64,000 bases of DNA from assembly GCA_035712365.1 (NCBI GenBank), contig DASTAW010000039.1, forward strand, positions 62,001 through 126,000, given 5' to 3'. Positions 15,843-24,470 of the stretch are shown in pieces. Source of the DNA: Terriglobia bacterium (lineage in GTDB: Bacteria > Acidobacteriota > Terriglobia > UBA7540). The position numbers and the translations under genes were made by a program. Every line of letters starts with the position of its first letter. The first letter of the stretch is position 1. The notes below the pieces were generated by a model. The model saw only the letters and a list, made by a program, of their open reading frames with translations. It had not been told where the DNA came from and ran no database searches.

Positions 15843-16745
15843 CTATCCCTCATCAGTCGAGCGGACTTTTACGCCCGCAAGTTCTTCAAGGAAGGTTATG
15901 ACGGCGGCGTAATCCAGATCGCCTTTGCCCTGCGCGCGCGCGGAAGCATATACCTCCTTGACGGCCGCGGTTACCGGCATCGGCACGCCCGCCGCGAAGG
16001 CTGCTTCCATGGCCAGCGTAACGTCTTTGTGCATCCACTTGAGAGGGAAGTAGGGCGTAAAATCGCCTTTGAAAATGAACGGCGCCTTGAAGTCCGTCAG
16101 CGCGGCGCGGGCCAGGCTGTTCTGCACGATCTCCATCATCACCTCCGGCCGCACGCCGGATTTTGCAGCCAGCACAAACCCTTCGCAGAAAACTTCAATC
16201 ATGGTGGATTGGATGACGTTCTGCGCCAGCTTGGCGGAAAGGCCCGCCCCATGCGCACCGCAATAGATATGCTTTTTGCCCAGCACTTTCAACAACGGCA
16301 ACGCCCTCTCGAACGTCTCCCGCTCGCCGCCGATCATGAAAGTCAGTTCGCCTTTCTCGGCGCCCTGTTTGCTTCCCGTGACCGGGGCATCCAGGAAGTT
16401 CGCTTTCTTCCCGGCCGTTGCGCAGGCCAGTCTGCGGCTGACCACGGGGCTAATGGTGGCAGAATCGATCACGATGGCGCCGGGCTTCAGCGTCTGGAGA
16501 ACGCCCTCTTTGCCCGCGATGATTTCGTCGGAAGCTGAGGAATCGCTGACGATACTCATTACGAAGTCGGCGTTTCGGGCAGCCTCTGCGGGGGTCGAGG
16601 CCACGCGGGCCCCGGCCCGCTCGAGAGGCTGGGTCTTTTTGTGAGTCCGGTTGTAGACGCTGACCTGATAATCGGCCTTGACCAGATTCAACGCCATGGG
16701 CTCGCCCATGATCCCCAGACCAATGAAGCCAACGGATTCTGCCAT
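15843..16745 (-). CDS. tartronate semialdehyde reductase / beta-hydroxyacid dehydrogenase
   Basis: A 300-residue NAD(P)-dependent beta-hydroxyacid dehydrogenase. Dinucleotide loop VGFIGLGIMGEPMALNLVKA at the N-terminus, substrate motif DAPVTGSKQGAEKGELTFMI, and the catalytic Lys in GAGLSAKLAQNVIQ (about residue 170). The family includes 2-hydroxy-3-oxopropionate reductase and 3-hydroxyisobutyrate dehydrogenase. Location beside a glycerate 2-kinase and a hydroxypyruvate reductase-like gene favours tartronate semialdehyde to glycerate. Convergent with the barrel gene (61-bp gap). Confidence 0.88.
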   Translation of the reverse strand: MAESVGFIGLGIMGEPMALNLVKADYQVSVYNRTHKKTQPLERAGARVASTPAEAARNADFVMSIVSDSSASDEIIAGKEGVLQTLKPGAIVIDSATISPVVSRRLACATAGKKANFLDAPVTGSKQGAEKGELTFMIGGERETFERALPLLKVLGKKHIYCGAHGAGLSAKLAQNVIQSTMIEVFCEGFVLAAKSGVRPEVMMEIVQNSLARAALTDFKAPFIFKGDFTPYFPLKWMHKDVTLAMEAAFAAGVPMPVTAAVKEVYASARAQGKGDLDYAAVITFLEELAGVKVRSTDEG

Positions 16746-16830
16746 CGGATGCCTCCCTCAGATTCGGAACACTTGCAATTTCCATCTTCGTCGATCGCAA
16801 GATTCTGTCTTGCAGGACACGCCTGCAATG

Positions 16831-18183
16831 TTATAAGTCGCCGAAATCCAGCCAAAGACGAACGTCGCGAACGTTGTTGTCGGTGTACCCCGTATCGAGT
16901 GTATCACCGAGAGTGCAGAAGAAATGATAGGCGTCGCTCTCGGCCATGTACCATTCCGCATCGAGTCCCCGCGCCCGGGCCCGGGTGATGGTTTGCCCGT
17001 CGGCGACCGCTCCGCTCGCCGGACTGTTGCCATCGCGGCCGTCGGTCCCGGCACTCAGCACTACCCGGTTCTGATTTTCTATTTTCTGGGCGGCGTATAG
17101 AGCAAATGCCTGGTTGCGTCCACCCATCCCCAAACCCGTCACCTCGCAAGTGACTTCTCCGCCCACCACCAGCGCAACCGGCCGCCCCGGATGCTCCGCG
17201 GCCAGCGCGTCCAGGGCTTCCACATTTCTGTCCGCGACCTCGCGATAATCCCGGTCCCATTCGCCGGAATCGACTTCGCAAATAAAGCCTTCCCGCTCCA
17301 GCGCGGTTTTTGCGGCGTCAACGGCCTCGCGGTTCGAGATCAGGCATACGTATTCAGAGTTTTGGAAGCATGCGTCTCCTGGCTTGGGTGTTTCCCGGAG
17401 TGTGTGTTCCTTGAAGCGTTTGCCAATCGACTGAGGGAGTCTTGGGACCCGAATGTTTTCCTCCGCCAGCCTGTAGCATTCCTCGACCGTGGAGTCGTCG
17501 GGCATGGTGGGTCCCGATGCCACCATCGAAGGCCGATCGTCCGGCACGTCGGAAACATATAAGGTCAACTGCCCGGCGGGATGCGCGGCCTCGGCCAACC
17601 GTCCGCCTTTCACCGCCGAGACGTGCTTGCGCAGGATATTGATCTGCTCGATGGGCAGGCCGCAGTTGACCAGCACCCGGTTGAACTCGACCAGATCTTT
17701 CAGCGACACGTCGGGATCCATGGGCTTTTCAAACAATGCCGACCCGCCACCCGAAATCAGAAAGATCAGCAACGCATCGCGCCCCACTGTGAAGACCAGT
17801 TCGAGCGCGGCATTGGCGGCGGCGATGCTGTCCGGGTTAGGGTATGGATGCCCCCCTTCAAAGTAATGGAAGTTCTTCAGCCTCGACGCCGGAATGGCGG
17901 GCGCGACCACGATGCCGGAAGCGATTCGCCCGCCGAGAATCTCGTCCATTGTCGCGGCCATTCGAACAGCCGCCTTGCCAAGGGCAATCACGTGGGGCGG
18001 CCGCGTGAGCGGGACGACGGTATCTCCGGCAAGAAGGGTCTCGCTGGAGAAAGTCAGCCTTTGCAGCATTGTTTTGTGAAGATCGATGGCGGCGATGACC
18101 TCGTGAAAAACGTGACGGGCAATCGCCTTGCCGCGTTCGTGTGAAGGAGAGGTGGAACCCGGAATTTCATTTTGAACGCTCAT
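16831..18183 (-). CDS. glycerate 2-kinase (MOFRL family)
   Basis: Phosphorylates D-glycerate to 2-phosphoglycerate. The 450-residue protein has the N-terminal DUF4147 kinase domain (ALGKAAVRMAATMDEIL; FLISGGGSALFEKP, the nucleotide-binding Gly loop; VNCGLPIEQINILRKHVSAV) and the C-terminal MOFRL domain with AGTDGRDGNSPASGAVADGQ. The ATG at 18183 gives the normal family length; the longer frame to 18267 adds residues with no similarity. It lies between the beta-hydroxyacid dehydrogenase and the 2-hydroxyacid dehydrogenase, all on the minus strand, forming a glycerate pathway into glycolysis. Confidence 0.93.
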   Translation of the reverse strand: MSVQNEIPGSTSPSHERGKAIARHVFHEVIAAIDLHKTMLQRLTFSSETLLAGDTVVPLTRPPHVIALGKAAVRMAATMDEILGGRIASGIVVAPAIPASRLKNFHYFEGGHPYPNPDSIAAANAALELVFTVGRDALLIFLISGGGSALFEKPMDPDVSLKDLVEFNRVLVNCGLPIEQINILRKHVSAVKGGRLAEAAHPAGQLTLYVSDVPDDRPSMVASGPTMPDDSTVEECYRLAEENIRVPRLPQSIGKRFKEHTLRETPKPGDACFQNSEYVCLISNREAVDAAKTALEREGFICEVDSGEWDRDYREVADRNVEALDALAAEHPGRPVALVVGGEVTCEVTGLGMGGRNQAFALYAAQKIENQNRVVLSAGTDGRDGNSPASGAVADGQTITRARARGLDAEWYMAESDAYHFFCTLGDTLDTGYTDNNVRDVRLWLDFGDL

Positions 18184-18301
18184 CTTGCCCCTGGCGCACC
18201 TTCTCCCTTCTGCTTTCCAACACTCGATGCAAATGTTCATTATTGAGAAGCCGGACGCGGATAGCAAGTGGAGGTTGCACCAGTGCGGCTTGCCGGTGAG
18301 G

Positions 18302-19273
18302 TCATGAATAGATTTCAGGATTCACAACGTTCGCAGGCCGCTCGCCGGCAAGCATGGCCAGAAGATTTTTCACAGCGAGAGTTGCCATCCTGAGGCGCGT
18401 TTCACCCGTGGCGCTGCCGATGTGAGGAGCCAGGACTACATTGTCCAGCTTAATCAGATTCGAATTGACGCGCGGCTCGCTTTCAAAGACGTCCAGCCCC
18501 GCGCCGGCGATCTTTCTGCTGCCGAGGGCCTCTGCAAGAGCCTCCTCGTCCACCACGGACCCGCGCGCTGTGTTAACAAGAATGGCGTTGCTCTTCATCA
18601 GCCTGAGCGCCTTTCCGTCGATGATGTGGCGCGTTTCGGGAGTCAAGGGAACGTGAAGGCTGACGTAATCAGACTCGCGGAGGAGGGTTTCAAGGTCCGC
18701 ATGGACGGCGTGCAATTCGCGCTCGACGCTTTCGGCGGCCGGGCGGCGCGCGCAGTAGAGAATCCGCATGGAAAAGCCGCGCCCTCGGCGCGCCACTGCC
18801 TGGCCGATCCCGCCAAAACCCACCACGCCGAGCGTTTTGTGATGAACGTCCATCCCGTGGAGCAGCCCCCATTGCCAGCGTTCCCACCGGCCCTCGCGAA
18901 CATAACGGTCGGCCTCGATGGCGCGGCGTGCCGTGGCCAGCAGGAGCATGAAAGCAAGATCGGCCGTCGTCTCTTCCAGCGAACCGGCGGTGTTGGTGAT
19001 GGGAATCCGCCGGCGGTTGCAGGCTGCAACGTCAATGTTGTCGTAGCCAACGCCGCAGTTTGAGACGGCCCGCAGCCTCGGAGCCGCCAGCAAAACCTCC
19101 TCACTAAGCCGCGCGGAGTTAACCAGAATTCCTTCTATATCGCAGCACTCTTCAGCAAGCTGAGATGTGGGAATGGCCGCATCTTCAGCATAGCTTCGCA
19201 CCTCGCATGTGCTCGACAGCAGTTCCAGCGCAGACGCAGGCAGCGGGCGCGTGACAAACACTTTTGGCTTCAT
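18302..19273 (-). CDS. D-2-hydroxyacid dehydrogenase (hydroxypyruvate/glyoxylate reductase-like)
   Basis: A 323-residue NAD(P)H-dependent D-2-hydroxyacid dehydrogenase. N-terminal substrate domain with VSNCGVGYDNID, Rossmann loop LGVVGFGGIGQAVARRGRGF, catalytic Arg in VNTARGSVVDEEALAEAL, Glu near DVFESEPRV and catalytic His in LAPHIGSATGETR. Members reduce hydroxypyruvate or glyoxylate; D-3-phosphoglycerate dehydrogenase is less likely because there is no regulatory domain. It is the first gene of the minus-strand glycerate set and ends 118 bp before the kinase start. Confidence 0.88.
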   Translation of the reverse strand: MKPKVFVTRPLPASALELLSSTCEVRSYAEDAAIPTSQLAEECCDIEGILVNSARLSEEVLLAAPRLRAVSNCGVGYDNIDVAACNRRRIPITNTAGSLEETTADLAFMLLLATARRAIEADRYVREGRWERWQWGLLHGMDVHHKTLGVVGFGGIGQAVARRGRGFSMRILYCARRPAAESVERELHAVHADLETLLRESDYVSLHVPLTPETRHIIDGKALRLMKSNAILVNTARGSVVDEEALAEALGSRKIAGAGLDVFESEPRVNSNLIKLDNVVLAPHIGSATGETRLRMATLAVKNLLAMLAGERPANVVNPEIYS

Positions 19274-19452
19274 AATCCCCTTCAGGTTTCAGCAGGGTGG
19301 TCGAGTGGTTTGATAACATGCCGGGCCTGGATCCGTCAACCGGTCGCGCGGGCTGCCGCCGTCAGCGCAAGATTGTGGTGCGGTTTGATGGCTGTGATGT
19401 TTCGTTCCTGATGGCGTGGATTACTTCGTGCCAGATGACGTGCGCGGTTATA

Positions 19453-21003
19453 ATGGACGCCCGGATTGCCATGCCACATCATGCCGACACCGAATCTCTG
19501 CGGGCGCTCCAGTACGAGATCGAAACCTTTATCCAGTCGCTCGCTCATCCCGTGGTGGTTGAAGACGAAGTCGAACTATTCGACCTGGCCTCGGCCAGTT
19601 GGAAGTTGAGCATCCAGTTCGAGAAGCTGCTTTTTGAAGCCTGGAACCCGTCCCGTACGCTGGCGCGCCGGGTTGAGGAAGTTGCCTATCGCGATGGGGA
19701 CCGCTTGGGCGTCTTTGTGCGAAAGCCGCACGCCCGGGAAACGTCAGTGGTTGAATTTCGCGAGCTTCATCCGAAGCAGCGCAAGGGCCGTGACACCGGG
19801 CGGAGTACGTTTCGACAAGAATTCGTCGCCATGCTCAAACAGGAATTTCAGGGCTGGCGGCTGGAAAACATCAGCAACCGTTCTGACCGCGAGCATTCGT
19901 TTTCCACGTGGTACACGCGCGGATTGGCGCGGCAGGGCCGGACCGGCTGCGCTTTCATCGGACTCAGCAAGGCGGAACCACCCGCCGCGGCTGATGCGGC
20001 GATGGCGTTCGGCCTGATCTGGCTCGACTGGCTGCGAAGCCGTTCGGACAGGACCGCCGTGCCCAGGCTTCGTCTTTATTTGCCCAGGGAGGCCGTTGAA
20101 CTGAACGCGCAACGCGCGGCCGCCGTCAACCGTCGGGCCGTACAGCTCGAAGTGTTCGAATGGAACGGCGGAAACGAACGGCCGGCGCTGGTGGATCTTG
20201 AGACCGCCGGTGACGTCACGACGCGGCTTATTCTCCACCGTCCGAATGAAGCTCTGGTCGAACGCCACCGCGAACTTTTGCGCGGCGTGCTGAACGGCGA
20301 CGTTGATCGTCTGACGATGGCTGCGGACACTTCCGGGAGGTTCGTTTCGGCGCGCGTGGCGGGCCTGGAAATTGCGCGCATTGAAGGTGACCTTTCACCG
20401 AAAATCTACTTCGGGCTGGAGGGAAGTGTTCGCAGATTAAACGAAAGCAACCACGATGGCTTTCGGGACTTCGTTTCCCGCGTGCTCGACCGACGCAGCG
20501 CGGGGAGCGAGGATGCCGCCGACGAATTCTACCGGCTGCAGTCAGAGCGCTGGCTGGAAAGCATGCTGGTCAGCGACATCACCCGAATCGATCCCTCGTT
20601 TTCCCCGGAGTTTGTTTATTCGCAGGTGCCGGCATTCTCACGCACCGACCGCGGCGTGATCGACATCCTGTCGGTGACGCGCGACGGCCGGCTGGCGGTG
20701 ATCGAGCTGAAGCTTGAGGAACAGATCAACCTGCCGTTCCAGGCTCTCGATTACTGGCTGCGCGTGGAAAAGCTGCGGCAGGAAGGGAAATTCCAGCAGT
20801 ACGGATATTTTCCGGGCATGGCGCTTGCAGACGCAAAGCCGCTGCTATATTTGGTCGTGCCGGCCTTCAGGTTTCATTCCACAACAACGCGAATGCTTCA
20901 TTACCTGGACGCGTCCGTTACTGTGATGCAGATCGGAATCAACGATCAGTGGCGCCGCGGCATCAAGATACTGTTCAGAAGGGAATTGCGCTCAGGCGTT
21001 TGA
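19453..21003 (+). CDS. uncharacterised protein with C-terminal PD-(D/E)xK-like nuclease fold
   Basis: A 516-residue protein I cannot assign to a named family. The C-terminal 130 residues carry a PD-(D/E)xK signature: RGVIDILSVTRDGRLAVIEL then K, with Asp in VID, the ELK motif and a following Gln (QALDYW). The order D-ExK-Q is common in restriction-like and DUF-type nucleases. The N-terminal 350 residues are mixed alpha/beta, with no transmembrane segment or helicase motif. Start uncertain: ATG 19453 or 19471; a TATAAT sits at 19449, so the transcript may be leaderless or begin further upstream. No methyltransferase or toxin partner is adjacent. Confidence 0.65.
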   Translation: MDARIAMPHHADTESLRALQYEIETFIQSLAHPVVVEDEVELFDLASASWKLSIQFEKLLFEAWNPSRTLARRVEEVAYRDGDRLGVFVRKPHARETSVVEFRELHPKQRKGRDTGRSTFRQEFVAMLKQEFQGWRLENISNRSDREHSFSTWYTRGLARQGRTGCAFIGLSKAEPPAAADAAMAFGLIWLDWLRSRSDRTAVPRLRLYLPREAVELNAQRAAAVNRRAVQLEVFEWNGGNERPALVDLETAGDVTTRLILHRPNEALVERHRELLRGVLNGDVDRLTMAADTSGRFVSARVAGLEIARIEGDLSPKIYFGLEGSVRRLNESNHDGFRDFVSRVLDRRSAGSEDAADEFYRLQSERWLESMLVSDITRIDPSFSPEFVYSQVPAFSRTDRGVIDILSVTRDGRLAVIELKLEEQINLPFQALDYWLRVEKLRQEGKFQQYGYFPGMALADAKPLLYLVVPAFRFHSTTTRMLHYLDASVTVMQIGINDQWRRGIKILFRRELRSGV

Positions 21004-21062
21004 GGTGCGCAGACCGTCGCGCTGCACGCGCCATGAAACGCATCTCGCGAAAGGGATCGGCT

Positions 21063-21512
21063 TCAGAAGGTCCGGTCGGAATCAAGAAGCAGAGTCACCG
21101 GACCGTCGTTGACCAGATCGACCTCCATCATGGCGCGGAATTTGCCGGTTTCAACCTTGACGCCGAGGGCCCGAAGCGAATCGACAAACGCCAGGTAGAG
21201 GGGAAGCGCGGCATCCGGCGCAGCAGCGCCAGCGTAGCTCGGCCGGCGGCCCTTGCGGCAGTCGCCGTAGAGCGTGAACTCAGAGACCGCAAGCACTGAG
21301 CCAGCCGCCTCACGGATGTCGAGGTTCATCCGGCCCGCCTGGTCGTCGAAGATCCTTAGGCGCACGATCTTGTCGGCCATGGCTTTGCCGGCCTCTGGCG
21401 TGTCCTCCCTGGCAATGCCGACCAGCACCACCAGGCCAAGGCCGATCCGCCCGATCACCTTGCCTTCTACACGAACTTCCGCTCTTCTCACCCGCTGCAC
21501 GACCGCCCGCAT
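21063..21512 (-). CDS. dtd: D-aminoacyl-tRNA deacylase
   Basis: Hydrolyses D-amino acids and glycine from mischarged tRNA. The 149-residue length is standard. Family motifs: N-terminal MRAVVQRVRRAEVRVEGKVI, the SQFTL-type motif here as SEFTLYGDCRKGRRPSY, and the Gly-cisPro motif within VNDGPVTLLLDS. The ATG at 21512 has GAAGGAG upstream and matches the universal N-terminus. Convergent with the PD-(D/E)xK-like gene. It is the last recognisable host gene before the phage-like cluster. Confidence 0.95.
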   Translation of the reverse strand: MRAVVQRVRRAEVRVEGKVIGRIGLGLVVLVGIAREDTPEAGKAMADKIVRLRIFDDQAGRMNLDIREAAGSVLAVSEFTLYGDCRKGRRPSYAGAAAPDAALPLYLAFVDSLRALGVKVETGKFRAMMEVDLVNDGPVTLLLDSDRTF

Positions 21513-21706
21513 AGCCGACGCTCCTTCACCGCAGCCGAGCCCATTGTACCGAACCCGCCTGCCTTTGTAATGCCTGCCGAACCGGCGCACCACGGCCGAA
21601 AACCGTGCTGTGCAACTTTTACTCGGTGTACCTTAACTGAGCATTTATTGGAAAAACCTTAGAATCGGCTCTGATCTTAATTTTGTAAGTTGCTGAGCCC
21701 GAGCGG

Positions 21707-21735
21707 CTTATAAACTTTCGTCCCAAACGTCTCAA
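21707..21735 (-). promoter_or_regulatory. probable dtd promoter
   Basis: Minus-strand TTGAGA (21735-21730), a 17-bp spacer and TATAAG (21712-21707). Fourteen bases further on is CAACTTAC, the same box seen after the hppA promoter. It lies 195 bp upstream of the dtd start. Confidence 0.5.
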
Positions 21736-21755
21736 ACGTCCCCATCGTCCCATTT
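21720..21755. repeat. degenerate 9-bp tandem repeat (GTCYCAAAC-type)
   Basis: Four head-to-tail units of the form GTCCCAAAC, GTCTCAAAC, GTCCCCATC, GTCCCATTT. It overlaps the dtd -35 region and lies at the left edge of the phage-like cluster. The 338-bp gap 21513-21850 otherwise holds the dtd promoter and no gene. Confidence 0.6.
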
Positions 21756-21850
21756 TGAGGGGTTAGGCTTGATTTGTGGATGGGACACAGGCTAGGCCAC
21801 AGGGCTTGGCGGCATGAAAAGGGTCCCGCGCGATTTGGGGGAGGTGTGTC

Positions 21851-22579
21851 TTGGAGACGGAAGCGAACATTGTGAACGCGCAGCCGCAGCCCGGCCTGGC
21901 GAGTCCCGCGGCTCCGGCAGTCCCGAGTCTTCCCGCCGAGCGCGGCCTGGTCCAGCGGGTGTTTGAGCGCTGCAATGAGGCGATAGCCGACGCCTGCGGG
22001 CGCTCATCGGTGCCGGAGGAATTTCTGGGCGCGCTGGCGGCGAACGAGAGCGGCGGCGTCGCTGATGCCACGCGTTTCGAGCCCGCGGTTTACCGGCATC
22101 TTGTGGCGGTGGCGCAGGGCCAGTCGCCTTCTTACGGAAGCATCAACGTGACGGACCTCGACCGCGAGGTCAGCCGGCTGCTGCCCGCCAACGACGCCGC
22201 GCTGCATGCGCGTTACATGACGCGGGGATTTGCCGAGATTCACTCCGGCGTGGTGCAGAAAGCGCCGGACGCCGCGCTGCGCGAGCTTGCCACTTCCTGG
22301 GGTTACACGCAGATCATGGGTTACCACATGGTGGGCCGGCCGGGCGGGGTCCGCCAGTTGCTCGATCCGCATTTTCATTTCCGCATGGCGATCTGGCTGC
22401 TGTCGGAGTTTGCCGTCGATTTCCATCTCGACCCCGCGAACGATTTCGCCGGGATGTTCTGCTGCTGGAACACGGGCCGCCCGCACGGCCGCACTTACGA
22501 TCCCGGCTACGTGGCGAAGGGGCTCGGCCGCATGGAGATTTACCGCCAGCTCCGGCAAATCCAGCCGGCCGCGCGATAG
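21851..22579 (+). CDS. lysozyme-fold phage endolysin-like protein
   Basis: A 242-residue protein, first gene of the phage-like cluster. A disordered Pro/Ala-rich N-terminus leads into a lysozyme-like domain: FLGALAANESGGVADATRFE carries the expected catalytic Glu, and ELATSWGYTQIMGYHMVGRP carries the (S/Y)xGxxQIM motif seen in lytic transglycosylases and N-acetylmuramidases. Likely cleaves peptidoglycan for lysis or particle entry. The start is a TTG at 21851, with GGGAGGTG 7 bases upstream. No signal peptide, so it would need a holin; two small membrane proteins follow. Confidence 0.7.
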   Translation: METEANIVNAQPQPGLASPAAPAVPSLPAERGLVQRVFERCNEAIADACGRSSVPEEFLGALAANESGGVADATRFEPAVYRHLVAVAQGQSPSYGSINVTDLDREVSRLLPANDAALHARYMTRGFAEIHSGVVQKAPDAALRELATSWGYTQIMGYHMVGRPGGVRQLLDPHFHFRMAIWLLSEFAVDFHLDPANDFAGMFCCWNTGRPHGRTYDPGYVAKGLGRMEIYRQLRQIQPAAR

Positions 22580-22647
22580 GGCCCAGGCCACCAGCAACAT
22601 GCAGGGCCGGTTTTAACTGTTTGGTTAACACAAAAGGAGGAGCAGAG

Positions 22648-22791
22648 ATGATGCACATCGTGATGTTCCTGGTGGGATTTACGGCAGGGCTAATTTTGGC
22701 CGGAATTTTTGAGCAGCGCGCGGTCAGGGAAATCCTGAACCTTCGCACTTACCTGCGCGCCGAACTCCAGCGGCTGGCGGCAAGGCTGTAA
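22648..22791 (+). CDS. 47-residue single-pass membrane protein
   Basis: A short ORF with a strong ribosome binding site (AAAAGGAGGAG) 5 bases before the ATG. The product has one N-terminal membrane helix (MFLVGFTAGLILAGIF) and a charged helical tail with several Arg. The position after the endolysin gene fits a holin or spanin-type accessory, but sequence alone cannot decide this. Confidence 0.6.
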   Translation: MMHIVMFLVGFTAGLILAGIFEQRAVREILNLRTYLRAELQRLAARL

Positions 22792-22796
22792 GGCAA

Positions 22797-22893
22797 TTAT
22801 GAATTGTGAATTATGAATCAGGCAGCAGATTAGTGATTAGTGAATAGCAGATGCGCTGCAAATCGCCAATCGCCAATCGCCAATCGCAATTCT
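22797..22893. repeat. facing 7-bp degenerate tandem arrays
   Basis: Units of GAATTAT/GTGAATT type and GATTAGT type occur on the left, and four near-identical CAATCGC units on the right. This is the first of the repeat blocks that fill the gaps of the cluster. Confidence 0.65.
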
Positions 22894-22938
22894 TGTTCCC
22901 CGCCCCGGCGGACAGCGGCTGCAGAAGAAGGAAGAACG

Positions 22939-23163
22939 ATGCGTGAATACGTCAGACAGCTCTTTTCTGAATCCGGTGAGGCAAGTTTCGGGCGCACCGG
23001 ATCATTTTTCGGCCTGGTGCTGGGATGTGGCTGGATTTCCTATCTGGTCTGGACCACCCACCATCTTCCGGACCTCGAAGGGCTGACGGTCTTCATTTCC
23101 ACGCTCTACGGACTCAGCAAGACCGGCGAGACCGTGCAGCGCGTGATCGGGAAGAAGAATTGA
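22939..23163 (+). CDS. holin-like small membrane protein
   Basis: A 74-residue protein with one clear hydrophobic segment (SFFGLVLGCGWISYLVW) and a second weaker one (LEGLTVFISTLYGL). The ATG at 22939 is chosen because AAGAAGGAAG precedes it and the upstream frame is repeat sequence. Size, topology and position next to an endolysin suggest a holin (inference). Confidence 0.6.
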   Translation: MREYVRQLFSESGEASFGRTGSFFGLVLGCGWISYLVWTTHHLPDLEGLTVFISTLYGLSKTGETVQRVIGKKN

Positions 23164-23380
23164 ACCATTGGCTCATTGAGTCATTGAACCATTGACTGAT
23201 TTCCTGATTGAGCCATTTGAAGACTGGACATACAGCGCATCGGCGATGGTCTGGGAAACCGGGCGATGAGCCAACAAGATCAGCAATCAGGAAATGAATC
23301 AATCAGCCAATGAACCAATCAGTCAACGAGTAAATCGGGTGAATGAGTCAATCAGGAAATGAATCAATGAGCCAATCATT
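23164..23380. repeat. octamer arrays (ATTGNNTS / SANNCAAT) in facing arms
   Basis: Left arm at about 23164-23215 with units such as ATTGGCTC, ATTGAGTC and ATTGACTG. Right arm at about 23280-23380 carries the reverse-complement type, such as CAATCAGC and CAATGAAC. The arms could pair into a long imperfect hairpin. The right arm overlaps the first codons of the next gene. Confidence 0.8.
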
Positions 23381-24470
23381 CAATTGTCTGATTCGTCGGG
23401 TCCCTGGCCGGTTTTGGTTTGCCGTGGGGGGATGCCTGCTGGCGGCGTTCTGGGTGCAACAGCACGACGCGCGAATTCGCCAGCAGGCGGGGCTTCAGCA
23501 GTTGCGGAACGAAACTTCCGCGCAGGTGGCCGCGCTGCGCCGGCAGGCGGCTGAGGACGTGCGACAGGCCAACGTCACGAACGCCGAGGCCGTGGCGAAA
23601 CTTGAGCAGCGCCGGCAGGAAGCCGAGCAGCAGGACCGGCAACTGGCCGCGCAGCTCGACCGTTTGCGCAAGCAGGCGCAGATCCAGGCTGACGAGGTGG
23701 CCACCCTTCCTATATCGGAAATAGTGACACGGGTGGCCGCCCAGCTTGGGTTGAAGGCGGAAGATGTTGCCGCAGGGGAAGGAGCGTTCGCACGCAAAGG
23801 CGCGAAGGCGCAAAGGAAATTACAAATTATGAATTATGAATTACAGACCCCTCACCCGGTCCCGCCAGGCGCGTCCACCCTCTCCCCTCGGAGAGGGCTT
23901 GCGTCTGCCACGTCTGTGCCGCGTGAGGAGCAAAGCACCGCAGAAAATCGGAGAGGGCCTGGCACCGCACAAGCCGCAGACATCGCAAAAGGCGCGATAT
24001 CTGCGCCACCCATGAATTACGAATTACCGGAAGCTGGGTCTTCCGCAGACATCGCAAAAGGTGCGATATCTGCGCCACCCGGCGTGACGACAGCCGCGGG
24101 AGGGCAGAGCCCTCCCCTACAAAACCAGGCGTCGCTGGCGCTCACTGCTTCCGGGGCGCGCAAGGTTGAAGCGTCGCTGGTGGCGCTCGATGCCTGCCGC
24201 GCGAAGAGCGATATCCAGGCCCGCCAGGTCTCGAATTGCCAGGCCCGGGCCGCGGCCGATGAAGCTGCCATCGCGCGCCTCAACGGTTCAGTGGCCAGCC
24301 TCAACCAGGCCCTCCAGGCGAAGGACAAAGTCCTTGTCGAGCAGCAGAGCGAGTACAAAGCGGAACTGCGCGCCGCCCGAGGCACTTTTCTGGGCCGCCT
24401 GGCCCGCCTGACCGAGCACGTGGCCATCGGCGTAGGGGTGGGCGTGGCGATTGGAGTGGCGGTGAAATGA
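23343..24470 (+). CDS. coiled-coil membrane protein with repeat-derived insert
   Basis: A 375-residue protein. N-terminal membrane anchor (FWFAVGGCLLAAFWV), then a Gln/Arg/Glu-rich coiled coil (about residues 40-125). A central stretch of about 110 residues (149-257) is encoded by repeats: CGCAAAGG units, GAATTAY units, and two GCAGACATCGC palindromes giving two copies of ADIAKGAISAPP. A second coiled coil (about 270-350) and a Gly/Val-rich hydrophobic C-terminus follow. Position suggests a spanin (Rz-like) or Mu lysis-region protein, but no specific family is recognised. The start is uncertain (23343 or 23367) because the repeat arm supplies both ATGs. Confidence 0.55.
   Translation: MSQSGNESMSQSFNCLIRRVPGRFWFAVGGCLLAAFWVQQHDARIRQQAGLQQLRNETSAQVAALRRQAAEDVRQANVTNAEAVAKLEQRRQEAEQQDRQLAAQLDRLRKQAQIQADEVATLPISEIVTRVAAQLGLKAEDVAAGEGAFARKGAKAQRKLQIMNYELQTPHPVPPGASTLSPRRGLASATSVPREEQSTAENRRGPGTAQAADIAKGAISAPPMNYELPEAGSSADIAKGAISAPPGVTTAAGGQSPPLQNQASLALTASGARKVEASLVALDACRAKSDIQARQVSNCQARAAADEAAIARLNGSVASLNQALQAKDKVLVEQQSEYKAELRAARGTFLGRLARLTEHVAIGVGVGVAIGVAVK
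23976..24080. repeat. two GCAGACATCGC palindromes inside a coding region
   Basis: Copies at 23976-24010 and 24045-24080, each with GCAGACATCGC facing GCGATATCTGC around a short A-rich loop. A GAATTAY run lies between them. Both are translated in frame. Confidence 0.8.
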
